Shown piece after piece: positions 8,846 through 17,367 of a stretch of 64,000 nt of DNA. The notes beneath the pieces were generated by a model. It did not search any database. It was not told where the DNA came from and saw only the letters and a list, made by a program, of their open reading frames with translations. The first letter of the stretch is position 1, and each line of letters starts with the position of its first letter. The position numbers and the translations under genes are program-made. The DNA is taken from positions 62,001-126,000 of the forward strand of contig NZ_BPMK01000006.1 of NCBI RefSeq assembly GCF_019656455.1, in the 5' to 3' direction. Source of the stretch: Noviherbaspirillum aridicola. Lineage in GTDB: Bacteria; Pseudomonadota; Gammaproteobacteria; Burkholderiales; Burkholderiaceae_D.

Positions 8846-10096
8846 ATGATGAAGACGCTTCGCCCCTTCGTTTTGAGCGCAGCCGTGGCCGCCGCATTCG
8901 CGGCGCCTTCGGCCTTCGCGGACACCATCAAGATCGCGATGATCGAAACGATGTCGGGCCCGTTCGCGCCGATCGGCCAGAACCAGCTCAACACCTTCCG
9001 CATGTTCACCGAGATGGCGAACCAGCAGAAGTGGGCCGGCAACCACACCCTTGAAGTCCAGGCCTTCGACGGCAAGGGCAGCCCGCAGGAATCCCTCAAC
9101 CAGCTCAAGACCGTGATCGACCAGGGCTACCGCTTCATCGCCCAGGGCAACGGCTCGGGCGTGGCGCTGGCGCTGGTGGACGCGGTCAACAAGCACAATG
9201 AGCGCAATCCGGGCAAGGAAATCGTCTTCCTCAACTATTCGGCGATCGACCCCGACCTCACCAACAGCAAGTGCAGCTTCTGGCACTTCCGCTTCGACGC
9301 CAACTCCGACATGAAGATGGAGGCGCTGACCACCTACATGGCCAAGGACGAGTCGATCAAGAAGGTCTACATCATCGGCCAGAACTATGCGCACGGCCAC
9401 CAGGTCACCCGCGCCGCGAAGGAATATCTCAAGCGCAAGCGCCCCGACATCCAGATCGTCGGCGACGACCTGCATCCGATCGCCACAGTGAAGGACTTCG
9501 CGCCCTACATCGCCAAGATCAAGGCATCGGGCGCCGACAGCGTCATTACCGGCAACTGGGGCGCGGACCTGGCGCTGCTGGTGAAGGCGGCCAAGGATGC
9601 GGGCCTGGGCGCCAAGTTCTACACCTACTACGGCGGCACCTCGGGCGTGCCGACCGCGATGGGCGGCGCGGTGGCGGGCAACGTCAAGCAGATCGCCTAC
9701 TGGATTCCGAACAACGAGACCTTCGCCGGCAAGGAAATCGTCGAAGCCTTCAAGAAGAAGTACAACGACGACTTCTACGTCAGCGACATCTACACCGTGA
9801 TCCAGATGGTGTCGAAGGCGGCCAAGGACGGCAACACCGCCGACCCGGTGAAGATCGCGTTCGCGATGGAAGGCATGAAGGTCAAGGCGATCAATGGCGA
9901 CGTCGAGATGCGCGCCGCCGATCATCAGCTGCAGCAGCCGCTGTACATCTCCACCTGGACCAAGGTCGACGGCAAGAAGATCAAGTACGACCAGGAGAAC
10001 ACCGGCTACGGCTGGAGCAACGATCAGAAGATCGAAAGCTACGTGGCGACGCAGCCGACCTCGTGCCAGATGAAGCGTCCGGCGCGTCCGTCCTGA
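8846..10096 (+). CDS. Branched-chain-type ABC transporter substrate-binding protein, copy 1
   Basis: The gene encodes a 416-residue periplasmic binding protein with a Sec signal peptide (about 1-25, ending PSAFA). It has the type I periplasmic-binding fold of the Leu/Ile/Val family, for example IKIAMIETMSGPFAPIGQNQ at the start of lobe 1. The protein is a close paralogue of the product of the next gene: same length, same segments such as GKEIVF/YLNY and VTRAAKEYLKRKRPD, and the same end TSCQMKRP. It is expected to capture a carboxylate or amino acid and deliver it to LivHMGF encoded downstream. AGGAAGAGACAA precedes the ATG; a second ATG follows immediately. It lies 73 bases after the acyl-CoA ligase. 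Confidence 0.93.
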   Translation: MMKTLRPFVLSAAVAAAFAAPSAFADTIKIAMIETMSGPFAPIGQNQLNTFRMFTEMANQQKWAGNHTLEVQAFDGKGSPQESLNQLKTVIDQGYRFIAQGNGSGVALALVDAVNKHNERNPGKEIVFLNYSAIDPDLTNSKCSFWHFRFDANSDMKMEALTTYMAKDESIKKVYIIGQNYAHGHQVTRAAKEYLKRKRPDIQIVGDDLHPIATVKDFAPYIAKIKASGADSVITGNWGADLALLVKAAKDAGLGAKFYTYYGGTSGVPTAMGGAVAGNVKQIAYWIPNNETFAGKEIVEAFKKKYNDDFYVSDIYTVIQMVSKAAKDGNTADPVKIAFAMEGMKVKAINGDVEMRAADHQLQQPLYISTWTKVDGKKIKYDQENTGYGWSNDQKIESYVATQPTSCQMKRPARPS

Positions 10097-10107
10097 TCGT
10101 CAACCCA

Positions 10108-10129
10108 GACGCGGCAGCGCTGCCGCGTC
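10108..10129. terminator. Perfect palindrome after binding protein 1 (possible terminator or mRNA-stability hairpin)
   Basis: A 22-base perfect palindrome (arms starting GACGCGGCAG) begins 12 bases after the stop codon. It could form a stable hairpin in the transcript, but the following CTCATTCC is a poor T tract. A 3'-end-protecting or partially terminating role is more likely than full termination. Confidence 0.45.
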
Positions 10130-10297
10130 CTCATTCCCCGCAATGAAGCGGTTTTCGCACATGAAGGCGCAGGCTCCCGCAACGGGGCCTGCACCACGTC
10201 CGCATGTGCGGCGCGCCGCAAAATCGAACCGACACGTCCGATCGACCAACGCGAAAAAGGGACACGCCATGCTTGATTCCAGCTGAGTTCCGGATGC

Positions 10298-10326
10298 TTT
10301 ACACCGGGTTTAACCATAGCTATGCT
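10298..10326 (+). promoter_or_regulatory. Sigma-70 type promoter of binding protein 2
   Basis: TTTACA (10298-10303) and TATGCT (10321-10326) are separated by 17 bases. They lie in the AT-richer part of the 262-base gap between the two binding-protein genes, and the -10 ends 32 bases before the ATG at 10359. This allows copy 2 to be expressed independently of copy 1. Confidence 0.65.
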
Positions 10327-10358
10327 GTAGAAACACTACACCTATAAGGAAGAGACAA

Positions 10359-11609
10359 ATGGCTACTCAATTCAAACCCCTCATCATCCCGCTTTCCCTG
10401 GCCGCCGCGTTCGCGATGCCGCTTGCATCGCATGCGGAGAACGTCAAGATCGCGTTCATCGATCCGCTGTCCGGTCCATTTGCGCCCGTGGGACAGAACA
10501 TCCTCAAGAGCTGGCAATTCATCGCCGCCAAGGCCAATGCCGAAAAATGGGCTGGCGAGCATACCTTTGAAGTCGTCGGCTTCGACAACAAGGCCAGCCC
10601 GCAGGAATCGCTGTCGGTGCTCAAGACCGTGATCGACCAGGGTTACCGCTACATCCTCCAGGGTAACGGTTCCGGTGCCGGCCTCGCGCTGATGGATGCG
10701 GTCAACAAGCACAACGAACGCAATCCCGGCAAGGAGATCGTCTACATCAACTATGCGGCGGTCGATCCCGACATGACCAACAGCAAGTGCAGCTTCTGGC
10801 ACTTCCGTATCGACGCCAACTCGGACCAGAAGATGGAGGCCATGACGACCCACATGGCCAAGGACCAGAACGTCAAGAAGGTCTACATCATCGGCCAGAA
10901 CTATGCGTTCGGCCATCAGGTCACCCGCGCCGCCAAGGAATACCTCAAGCGCAAGCGTCCCGATGTGCAGATCGTCGGCGACGACCTGCATCCGATCGGA
11001 CAGGTCAAGGACTTCTCGCCGTACGTCGCCAAGATCAGGGCGTCGGGCGCCGACACCGTCATCACCGGCAACTGGGGGGCCGACCTGGCGCTGTTGATCA
11101 AGGCGGCGCGCGAAGCCAACCTGGACGCGAATTTCTACACCTACTATGCCGCCACCACCGGCGTGCCGACCGCCATGGGCGCATCGGGCGAAGGGCGGGT
11201 GAAGTCGGTCGGATACTGGAACGCCAACAACGAGAAATTCGTCGGCAAGGAAATCGTCGAGGGCTTCAAGCAGAAGTACAACGACGACTACTACACGATG
11301 GCGACCTATACCGGTCTGCAGATGCTGAGCAATGCGTTCAAGCAGGCCAAATCCACCGACCCGGTCAAGGTTGCGTTCGCCATGGAAGGCATGAAGTTCC
11401 AGAGCCTCAACGGCGAAGTGGAGATGCGCAAGCAGGACCACCAGCTGCAGCAACCGCTTTACATCAGCACCTGGACCAAGGTCAACGGCAAGGATGTGAA
11501 GTATGACCAGGAAAACACCGGCTACGGGTGGAAGACCGACGTCAAGCTCGACACATACGTGTCGGCCCAACCGACGTCCTGCCAGATGAAGCGGCCGTCC
11601 GGCGGCTGA
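10359..11609 (+). CDS. Branched-chain-type ABC transporter substrate-binding protein, copy 2
   Basis: This 416-residue paralogue of the preceding gene has a signal peptide (MATQFKPLIIPLSLAAAFAM, cleavage after SHA) and the same type I binding-protein fold. Most positions are identical to copy 1; differences concentrate in the signal peptide, around 255-290 (TTGVPTAMGASGEGRVKSV) and in the C-terminal third. The pair most likely arose by tandem duplication and feeds the same permease with different ligand preference. AGGAAGAGACAA precedes the ATG, the same ribosome-binding sequence as in copy 1, showing that the duplication included the leader. It has its own promoter and is followed by a strong terminator-like hairpin before livH. 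Confidence 0.93.
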   Translation: MATQFKPLIIPLSLAAAFAMPLASHAENVKIAFIDPLSGPFAPVGQNILKSWQFIAAKANAEKWAGEHTFEVVGFDNKASPQESLSVLKTVIDQGYRYILQGNGSGAGLALMDAVNKHNERNPGKEIVYINYAAVDPDMTNSKCSFWHFRIDANSDQKMEAMTTHMAKDQNVKKVYIIGQNYAFGHQVTRAAKEYLKRKRPDVQIVGDDLHPIGQVKDFSPYVAKIRASGADTVITGNWGADLALLIKAAREANLDANFYTYYAATTGVPTAMGASGEGRVKSVGYWNANNEKFVGKEIVEGFKQKYNDDYYTMATYTGLQMLSNAFKQAKSTDPVKVAFAMEGMKFQSLNGEVEMRKQDHQLQQPLYISTWTKVNGKDVKYDQENTGYGWKTDVKLDTYVSAQPTSCQMKRPSGG

Positions 11610-11623
11610 ACCGGCGCAGAACA

Positions 11624-11662
11624 GGCGGCGTGCCGGGGCCTTCGCGGTACGCTGCCTTTTTT
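11624..11662 (+). terminator. Intrinsic terminator/attenuator between binding protein 2 and livH
   Basis: An 11-bp stem with two G-U pairs (GGCGGCGTGCC with GGTACGCTGCC) is followed at once by six T residues. It lies 15 bases after the stop of binding protein 2. Such hairpins often keep periplasmic binding protein in excess over its membrane partners. Confidence 0.75.
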
Positions 11663-11673
11663 CGGACGAAAAA

Positions 11674-11688
11674 TAGTACGGTCGTAAA
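11674..11688. promoter_or_regulatory. Putative operator upstream of livH (TAGTACGGTCGTAAA)
   Basis: This is the second copy of the ACGGTCGT core, with TACG-GT-CGTA symmetry, 25 bases before the GTG start of livH and just past the preceding terminator. That position suits a repressor site in a promoter serving livHMGF separately from the binding proteins. Confidence 0.5.
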
Positions 11689-11712
11689 GAAAATTGGAAT
11701 AGGGATAGCCTC

Positions 11713-12660
11713 GTGGAGTTTACTTTAATCACCTTGCTGAACGGCCTGAGCTACGGGCTCCTGCTGTTCATGCTGTCGTCGGGCCTGACGCTGATCCTGA
11801 GCATGATGGGCGTGCTCAATTTCGCGCACGCCAGTTTCTACATGCTCGGCGCCTACTTCGCCTACGCGGTCAGCACCAAGATCGGCTTCTGGCCGGCCCT
11901 GGTGATCGCGCCGCTGCTGGTCGGCGTGATCGGTGCCATGGTCGAGCGCTACGGCCTGCGCACCCTGCACAAGTACGGGCACATCCCCGAACTGCTGTTC
12001 ACCTTCGGCCTGTCCTATGTACTGGTCGAAATCGTGCAGCTGATCTGGGGCCGCGCCGCAGTGCCGTATGCGATCCCGGCGGAACTCGACGGGCCGCTGT
12101 TCACCCTGTTCACCACGACTTTCCCCACCTATCGCGGCTTCATGATGCTGATCGCGATCCTGATGCTGGTGGCCATCTTCCTGGTGCTGACCAAGACCCG
12201 CATCGGCCTTGTGATCCAGGCGGCGCTGACGCATCCCGACATGGTCGAGGCGCTCGGCCACAACGTGCCGCGCGTGTTCATGCTGGTGTTCGGCGGCGGT
12301 TGCGCGCTGGCGGGCCTGGCGGGCGTCATCGGCGGCAATGCCTTCGTGACCGAGCCGGGCATGGCGGCGACGGTGGGAAGCATCATCTTCGTGGTGGTGG
12401 TGGTCGGCGGCATGGGCTCGCTCGCCGGCGCGCTGATCGCCTCGCTGCTGATCGGCATCCTGCAGACCTTCGCGGTGGCGCTCGACCATTCCATCGCGAC
12501 GCTGTTCACCTCCTTCGGCGCCACGGTCACGCCGGAGACCTTCGGCTATCCGGTGCTGAAGCTGACGATTTCGCAGGTGGCACCGATTCTGCCGTACCTG
12601 CTGCTGGTATTGATTCTGATCTTCAGGCCGCGCGGCCTGATGGGAACGCGTGAGGGCTGA
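11713..12660 (+). CDS. livH: Liv-type ABC transporter inner-membrane permease (LivH family)
   Basis: The product is a 315-residue, strongly hydrophobic permease with about eight to nine helices. It begins EFTLITLLNGLSYGLLLFML and contains the LivH signature region GVLNFAHASFYMLGAYFAY (about 36-54). The cytoplasmic EAA-like loop (ALTHPDMVEALGHNVPRVF) contacts the ATPase subunits. It forms the transmembrane channel with LivM. Translation starts at GTG (11713), with AGGGAT upstream. The gene starts a livHMGF string (livM begins 4 bases after its stop) and is preceded by its own operator-like motif. Confidence 0.94.
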   Translation: MEFTLITLLNGLSYGLLLFMLSSGLTLILSMMGVLNFAHASFYMLGAYFAYAVSTKIGFWPALVIAPLLVGVIGAMVERYGLRTLHKYGHIPELLFTFGLSYVLVEIVQLIWGRAAVPYAIPAELDGPLFTLFTTTFPTYRGFMMLIAILMLVAIFLVLTKTRIGLVIQAALTHPDMVEALGHNVPRVFMLVFGGGCALAGLAGVIGGNAFVTEPGMAATVGSIIFVVVVVGGMGSLAGALIASLLIGILQTFAVALDHSIATLFTSFGATVTPETFGYPVLKLTISQVAPILPYLLLVLILIFRPRGLMGTREG

Positions 12661-12664
12661 AACG

Positions 12665-13969
12665 ATGAATACCATGACGATGACGGGCTCGACCCTGCGC
12701 TACAAGCCGATCAACCTCGGACGCTGGATCATCTGGGGCCTCTATGCGGCGATCCTGATCGTGGCGCCGCTGATCTTCAACAAGGGCGCCTCGCTCTCCA
12801 TCCTGTCGCAGATCGGCACGGTGGCGATCTTCGCGCTGTCCTACAACATGCTGCTCGGGCAGGGCGGCATGCTGTCCTTCGGCCATGCCGTCTATTCCGG
12901 CCTCGGCGCGTTCTTCGCCATCCATGCGATGAACCTGGCATCGGCGGGCAGCATGTGGATGCCGGTCACGCTGATTCCGCTCGTCGGCGGCGTCGCCGGC
13001 ATGTTCTTCGGCATGCTGTTCGGCTATGTGACGACCAAGAAGTCGGGCACCACCTTTGCCATGATCACGCTGGGCATCGTGGAACTGGTGTTTGCCTGCT
13101 CGCTGATGTTCCCCGAGTTCTTCGGCGGCGAGGGCGGCATCTCGACCAACCGGGTCTACGGCGAGCCCTTCATGGGCATCACCTTCGGCCCGCAGGTCCA
13201 GGTGTACTACCTGATCGCGTTCTGGCTGTTCATCAGCACCGTGGGCATGTATGCATTCGCCCATACGCCGCTGGGCCGCATCATCAACGCCGTGCGCGAC
13301 AACCCCGAGCGGGTCGAGTTCATCGGCTATGACACCCAGTGGGCGCGCTACCTGACGCTGATCCTGTCCGGCTTCTTCGCCGGCATCTCCGGCGGCCTGG
13401 GCGCGATCAACTTCGAGATCGTGACTGCGGAAAACGTGTCGGCGGTGCGCTCCGGCGCGGTGCTGCTGTTCACCTTCATCGGCGGCGTGGGCTTCTTCTT
13501 CGGGCCGATGATCGGCTCCATCATCGGCGTGTTCCTGACGGTGATGCTGTCCGATTTCACCAAGGCCTGGCAGCTCTACCTCGGCGTCTTCTTCATCATG
13601 ATCGTGATGTATGCGCCCGGCGGCATCGCCAGCATCATCATGCTCAACCTGCGGGTGGCCAAGTACGGCAAGTTCGCGCGCGTGTGGCCGGCGATGTGGA
13701 AGGTCTGTCTGGCGGCGCTGATCGCACTGGTCGGCACCATCATGTGTATCGAGATGCTGTATCACCTGACGCTGGAATCGGCCAATGGCACCGAGATGAA
13801 GCTCTTCGGCACCATGGTCGACACCGCCCGGCCCACCGCCTGGGCGATCGCGCTCGGCCTGCTGGCTGTCGGCGGCTGGCTGTTCCGCATGACGCAGCGC
13901 GGCTTCTCGAAAGTCTGGGGCGAGGTGAACACCGAAATCGAAGAATTGATCAGAAAGGCGGCAGCATGA
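12665..13969 (+). CDS. livM: Liv-type ABC transporter inner-membrane permease (LivM family)
   Basis: This 434-residue permease partners LivH. The conserved LSYNMLLGQGGMLSFGHAVY segment (about 58-78) and the loop TPLGRIINAVRDNPERVEFIGYD (the EAA-like coupling helix) identify the family. It is longer than the E. coli protein core, with extra helices at the C-terminus (about 340-420), common in Burkholderiales versions. I prefer the ATG at 12665 (MNTMTMTG), preceded by GAGGG, to a GTG 15 bases earlier inside livH. The stop overlaps the livG start (ATGA). Confidence 0.93.
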   Translation: MNTMTMTGSTLRYKPINLGRWIIWGLYAAILIVAPLIFNKGASLSILSQIGTVAIFALSYNMLLGQGGMLSFGHAVYSGLGAFFAIHAMNLASAGSMWMPVTLIPLVGGVAGMFFGMLFGYVTTKKSGTTFAMITLGIVELVFACSLMFPEFFGGEGGISTNRVYGEPFMGITFGPQVQVYYLIAFWLFISTVGMYAFAHTPLGRIINAVRDNPERVEFIGYDTQWARYLTLILSGFFAGISGGLGAINFEIVTAENVSAVRSGAVLLFTFIGGVGFFFGPMIGSIIGVFLTVMLSDFTKAWQLYLGVFFIMIVMYAPGGIASIIMLNLRVAKYGKFARVWPAMWKVCLAALIALVGTIMCIEMLYHLTLESANGTEMKLFGTMVDTARPTAWAIALGLLAVGGWLFRMTQRGFSKVWGEVNTEIEELIRKAAA

Positions 13970-14736
13970 GCCAGTATTCCCTCGAACTCATCGACGTCCG
14001 CAAGAGCTTCGGCAAGTCGGAGATCATCCGCGGCGCCAACCTGAAAGTACCCAGGGGCGAGCGCTTTGCGATCATCGGTCCGAACGGCGCCGGCAAGTCC
14101 ACGCTGTTCAATCTGATCTCCGGCCGCTTCCCGGTATCGTCGGGAGACATCCGGCTCAACGGCGAAAGCATCAAGGGCCTCAAGCCCTTCGAGATCAATC
14201 GCCGCGGGCTGTCGCGCAGCTTCCAGATCACCAATATCTTCCACCGCCTCTCGGTGTATGAAAACCTGCGCTGCGCGGTGCTCTGGTCGCTCGGCTACAA
14301 GTATTCGTTCTGGCATCGCCTCAACGGCCTGAAGGACGCGCACGAGCGGGCCGAATCGGTGATGGAGCAGATCGGCCTCAAGCGCCGCCGCGACACCCAG
14401 GCCGGACTCCTGACCTACGCCGAGCAGCGCGCGCTGGAGATCGGCATCACCATCGCCGGCGGCTGCGACGTCATCCTGCTCGACGAGCCGACCGCCGGCA
14501 TGAGCCGTTCCGAATCCGACGCCGCGGTGGAGCTGATCCGCAAGGTCACGGTGGGCAAGACGCTGCTGATGGTGGAGCACGACATGAGCGTGGTGTTCGG
14601 CCTGGCCGACAAGATCGCGGTGGTGGTGTACGGCGAGGTCATCGCCTGCGACACGCCGGCCAACATCCGCGGCAATCAGCGGGTTCAGGAAGCATATCTC
14701 GGTGGTCACGCACCGGCGGCTGAAGCGGCAGCTTAG
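13966..14736 (+). CDS. livG: Liv-type ABC transporter ATP-binding protein (LivG family)
   Basis: This 256-residue cytoplasmic ATPase has a canonical Walker A (GPNGAGKST), Q-loop region (LSRSFQITNIF), a signature motif replaced by the family-typical LTYAEQRALEIG, Walker B (CDVILLDEPTAGM) and H-loop (MVEHDMSVVF). It energises import through LivHM together with LivF. The start ATG at 13966 overlaps the livM stop by four bases, so the two are translationally coupled. An 18-base perfect palindrome spans its stop codon. Confidence 0.95.
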   Translation: MSQYSLELIDVRKSFGKSEIIRGANLKVPRGERFAIIGPNGAGKSTLFNLISGRFPVSSGDIRLNGESIKGLKPFEINRRGLSRSFQITNIFHRLSVYENLRCAVLWSLGYKYSFWHRLNGLKDAHERAESVMEQIGLKRRRDTQAGLLTYAEQRALEIGITIAGGCDVILLDEPTAGMSRSESDAAVELIRKVTVGKTLLMVEHDMSVVFGLADKIAVVVYGEVIACDTPANIRGNQRVQEAYLGGHAPAAEAAA

Positions 14737-14752
14737 CAAGGCATGCCTTGCT
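14735..14752. repeat. 18-base perfect palindrome at the livG stop codon
   Basis: AGCAAGGCATGCCTTGCT overlaps the TAG of livG. It could fold as a hairpin that adjusts livF expression, since livF begins only 67 bases downstream. No T tract follows, so it is not an intrinsic terminator. Confidence 0.5.
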
Positions 14753-14818
14753 GCCGAATAACCGGTCCGGCCTGCCAGCCGGATCGCGGAGGCGGCATCA
14801 CCAATCAGGAGACACAAA

Positions 14819-15517
14819 TTGGCACTGTTGGAAATCAAGGATCTGCACGCGTTCTATGGCAAGAGCCATGTGCTGCACGGCGTCGACCTCAACGTGGGCG
14901 AGGGTGAGATCGTCAGCCTGCTCGGCCGCAACGGGGTAGGGCGCTCGACCACGGTCAAGGCGACCATCGGCCAGGTCGAGGTCAAGGGCTCGATCAGGTT
15001 CAAGGGACAGGAGATCACCGGCCTGAAGTCCTTCGAGATCGCGCATCGCGGTCTCGGCTACGTGCCGGAAAACCGGGAGATCTTCCCGACCCTGACCGTC
15101 GAGCAGAATCTGCTGCTGGGCGAAAAGAAGGGCAAGAAGTCGCGCTGGAGTATGGCCGACATGTACCAGATGTTCCCGCGCCTGAAGGAGCGCCAGCACA
15201 CGGCCGCGGGCGTGCTGTCCGGCGGCGAGCAGCAGATGCTGACCCTGTGCCGCACGCTCATGGGCGATCCCGACCTGATCATGATCGACGAGCCGACCGA
15301 AGGCCTGGCGCCGAAGATCGTGGAGCAGGTCGCCCAGTATCTCAACGAGCTGAAGAACCGGGGCATCTCGGTGCTGCTGGTCGAGCAGAAACTGGCGATC
15401 GCACTCGAGATCTCCCAGCGGGTCTATGTGATGGGGCACGGCAGCATCGTGTTCGAGGGCACGCCGCAGGATCTGCGCGCCAATGCCGCCATCCGCAAGG
15501 AGTGGCTCGAAGTCTGA
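14819..15517 (+). CDS. livF: Liv-type ABC transporter ATP-binding protein (LivF family) with Arg in Walker A
   Basis: The 232-residue ATPase is the second nucleotide-binding subunit of the importer. The signature LSGGEQQML, Walker B (DLIMIDEPTEGLAP) and H-loop (LLVEQKLAIAL) are normal. The Walker A reads GRNGVGRSTT: the lysine that contacts ATP phosphates is replaced by arginine. I believe this substitution occurs in other Burkholderiales LivF proteins, so it is probably a natural variant rather than a defect, but it may lower ATP turnover at one site. Translation starts at TTG (14819) with CAGGAGACACAAA upstream; no ATG is available at the conserved N-terminus. Confidence 0.93.
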   Translation: MALLEIKDLHAFYGKSHVLHGVDLNVGEGEIVSLLGRNGVGRSTTVKATIGQVEVKGSIRFKGQEITGLKSFEIAHRGLGYVPENREIFPTLTVEQNLLLGEKKGKKSRWSMADMYQMFPRLKERQHTAAGVLSGGEQQMLTLCRTLMGDPDLIMIDEPTEGLAPKIVEQVAQYLNELKNRGISVLLVEQKLAIALEISQRVYVMGHGSIVFEGTPQDLRANAAIRKEWLEV

Positions 15518-15528
15518 TCCCTCTTCCC

Positions 15529-15565
15529 GGACGGCTTTCCGCGAAAGGCCGTCCGCATTTTCAAG
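15529..15565 (+). terminator. Hairpin after livF (probable weak terminator)
   Basis: GGACGGCTTT pairs with AAAGGCCGTCC (one bulge) around a CCGCG loop, followed by GCATTTTC, 11 bases after the livF stop. It plausibly ends the transport operon, but the T tract is short. Confidence 0.5.
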
Positions 15566-15576
15566 GAGATGCCAGC

Positions 15577-16152
15577 ATGCCCGTCCTGGGACCCGACGTC
15601 GTCCTCGACAACCCGGCCTATATCCACGACAGCGCCCACCTTTACGGCCGGGTGCACGTGGGACGCAATGCCTCCATCTGGATCAATGTCGTCGCCCGCG
15701 CGGAGCACAAGGAAATCCGCATCGGCGAATTCACCAATATCCAGGATTTCGTCATGCTGCACATCGGCGATCGCACGCCGACGCTGATCGGCAGCCACTG
15801 CTCGATCACTCATCACTGCACCATCCACGGCTGCACCATCGGCGACAACTGCCTGATCGGCATCGGCTCGACCATCATGGACGGCTGCGAGATCGGCGAC
15901 AACAGCATCATCGCCGGTCACACCTTCCTGAAGGAAGGCACGATCATTCCGCCGAACTCCATCGTGATGGGCGCGCCGGGCAGGGTGACGCGGACCCAGA
16001 ACAATTTCGTGCGCAACCGCATCAATGCCTACATGTATTACCGCAACGCGCTCGCTTACGCAGAGGGCAATCATCGCGCGTGGGACGCCGCGGGCTTCCC
16101 CGCCGAGGTGATGGCGGAGATGCAGCGCCTGCAGGATCTGCTCGAACCCTGA
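15577..16152 (+). CDS. Gamma-carbonic-anhydrase-like hexapeptide-repeat protein
   Basis: The product is 191 residues with left-handed beta-helix hexapeptide repeats (about 15-130, for example GRVHVGRNASIWINVVARAE, and IGDNCLIGIGSTIMDGCEIGDNSIIAG). Histidines at LHIG, GSHCSITHHC and GHTFL match the metal ligands of the YrdA/PaaY/gamma-carbonic-anhydrase group. Members bind zinc or iron as trimers. Some hydrolyse CoA thioesters (PaaY-like) and others are carbonic anhydrase-like; the immediate context of an acyl-CoA ligase and transporter favours the thioesterase idea only weakly. The ATG at 15577 has AAGGAGAT upstream. It lies 59 bases after livF, beyond a weak hairpin, so co-transcription is possible. 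Confidence 0.88.
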   Translation: MPVLGPDVVLDNPAYIHDSAHLYGRVHVGRNASIWINVVARAEHKEIRIGEFTNIQDFVMLHIGDRTPTLIGSHCSITHHCTIHGCTIGDNCLIGIGSTIMDGCEIGDNSIIAGHTFLKEGTIIPPNSIVMGAPGRVTRTQNNFVRNRINAYMYYRNALAYAEGNHRAWDAAGFPAEVMAEMQRLQDLLEP

Positions 16153-16242
16153 TCTGCGCAGTGGTGCACAACTTGCTTGCTTTGCCGTCCGGTAAAGCGG
16201 CCCGTAGTCGGGCCGGCATCAGCCAGTGCGGAGGCAAGCATC

Positions 16243-17367
16243 ATGAGCAATTCCACCCGGAAGCAAGGCGCGGTCGTCATCCTGCCGAACAAGGGCGACG
16301 GCCGTGAAACGGGTCACGAGAGCGCGGCGCAGCAGACATTGGCGCGGCGCATCGCCGACCTGAAAGAATGGGCGTTCGCGGGCCGCTACGACCCGGCGTG
16401 CAATTATGGCTGCCCCGTGTACTTTGTACCCGGCGATACGATCACCTCGCTTGCCCGGGCGCAGTCGCTCGGCATTCGCGGGGAACATGATCTGTTCGGC
16501 GGCGTCGTACCTTTTGCCCATGTGGCGACCAAGACCATTACCCATCCGCTGGCGGGGGACGATGCGGAGGCTCCGGACGGCTGGTGCGGGGATTTCGCGG
16601 CATCCGTCGCCGATGTGGTTCTGCCCGGGATATCGGCGTTCAGCCTCGCCGATGCCAGCTTGGCCGGCAGCGCGCTGCTCCAGCACGGCGCGGTGCGGAT
16701 CAAGCTGGCGGACGGCATCGGCGGCGCCGGGCAGACGGTCGCCCGCGACGCCGCGCAGCTCGAGGAGCAATTGCAGGCCGTTGCGGCGGCGGGGGGCTTT
16801 GCCGGCGGCGTGGTCCTCGAACGCAATCTCAACGATGTGCAGACGCTGAGCGTCGGCCAGGTCAGGATCGGCGATCAGCTCGCCAGCTATTACGGCAACC
16901 AGCGGCTCACCCGCAACAACGCCGGCGAGCAGGTCTACGGCGGCTCGGATCTGGTCGTCGTCCGCGGCGGCTACGACACGCTGCTCGGGCTGGACCTGCC
17001 TTCCGAGATCGCGCTCGCCGTGCGTCAGGCGCATGTCTATCACGAGGCGGCATTAAAGTGCTTCGCCGGCATGATCGTCTCGCGCAGCAACTACGACATC
17101 GCGCAGGGGCGGGATTGCGAAGGGGTGTGGCGCTCGGGCGTGCTCGAGCAGTCATGGCGCGCCGGCGGCGCAAGCGGCGCCGAAATCGCCGCGCTGGAGG
17201 CGTTCAGGGCCGACCCCGCACTGCGGACGGTGCGCGCCTCGACGGTGGAAGTGTACGGCGACGGTCAGGCCGTGCCGGACGATGCGGTGGTGTATTACCG
17301 CGGTCAGGATGAGCAGGTGGGAGCGCTTGCCAAGTACACGAGGTTGAGTATCGATGCACATTCATGA
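16243..17367 (+). CDS. DUF3182 family protein (ATP-grasp-like, function unknown)
   Basis: The 374-residue protein appears to belong to DUF3182, which has no assigned reaction. The middle and C-terminal parts look ATP-grasp-like: VRIKLADGIGGAGQTVARD (glycine-rich loop, about 160-178), GGVVLERNLNDVQTLSVGQV and SQLASYYGNQR-type segments, then VVRGGYDTLLGL. The N-terminal third contains CNYGCPVYFVPGDT. There is no signal peptide or membrane segment. The start ATG at 16243 has GGAGGCAAG upstream; a longer frame from 16177 lacks a ribosome-binding site. The next gene, an alpha/beta hydrolase, starts 14 bases before this one stops, implying a functional couple: possibly ligation by this protein and release by the hydrolase. 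Confidence 0.75.
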   Translation: MSNSTRKQGAVVILPNKGDGRETGHESAAQQTLARRIADLKEWAFAGRYDPACNYGCPVYFVPGDTITSLARAQSLGIRGEHDLFGGVVPFAHVATKTITHPLAGDDAEAPDGWCGDFAASVADVVLPGISAFSLADASLAGSALLQHGAVRIKLADGIGGAGQTVARDAAQLEEQLQAVAAAGGFAGGVVLERNLNDVQTLSVGQVRIGDQLASYYGNQRLTRNNAGEQVYGGSDLVVVRGGYDTLLGLDLPSEIALAVRQAHVYHEAALKCFAGMIVSRSNYDIAQGRDCEGVWRSGVLEQSWRAGGASGAEIAALEAFRADPALRTVRASTVEVYGDGQAVPDDAVVYYRGQDEQVGALAKYTRLSIDAHS

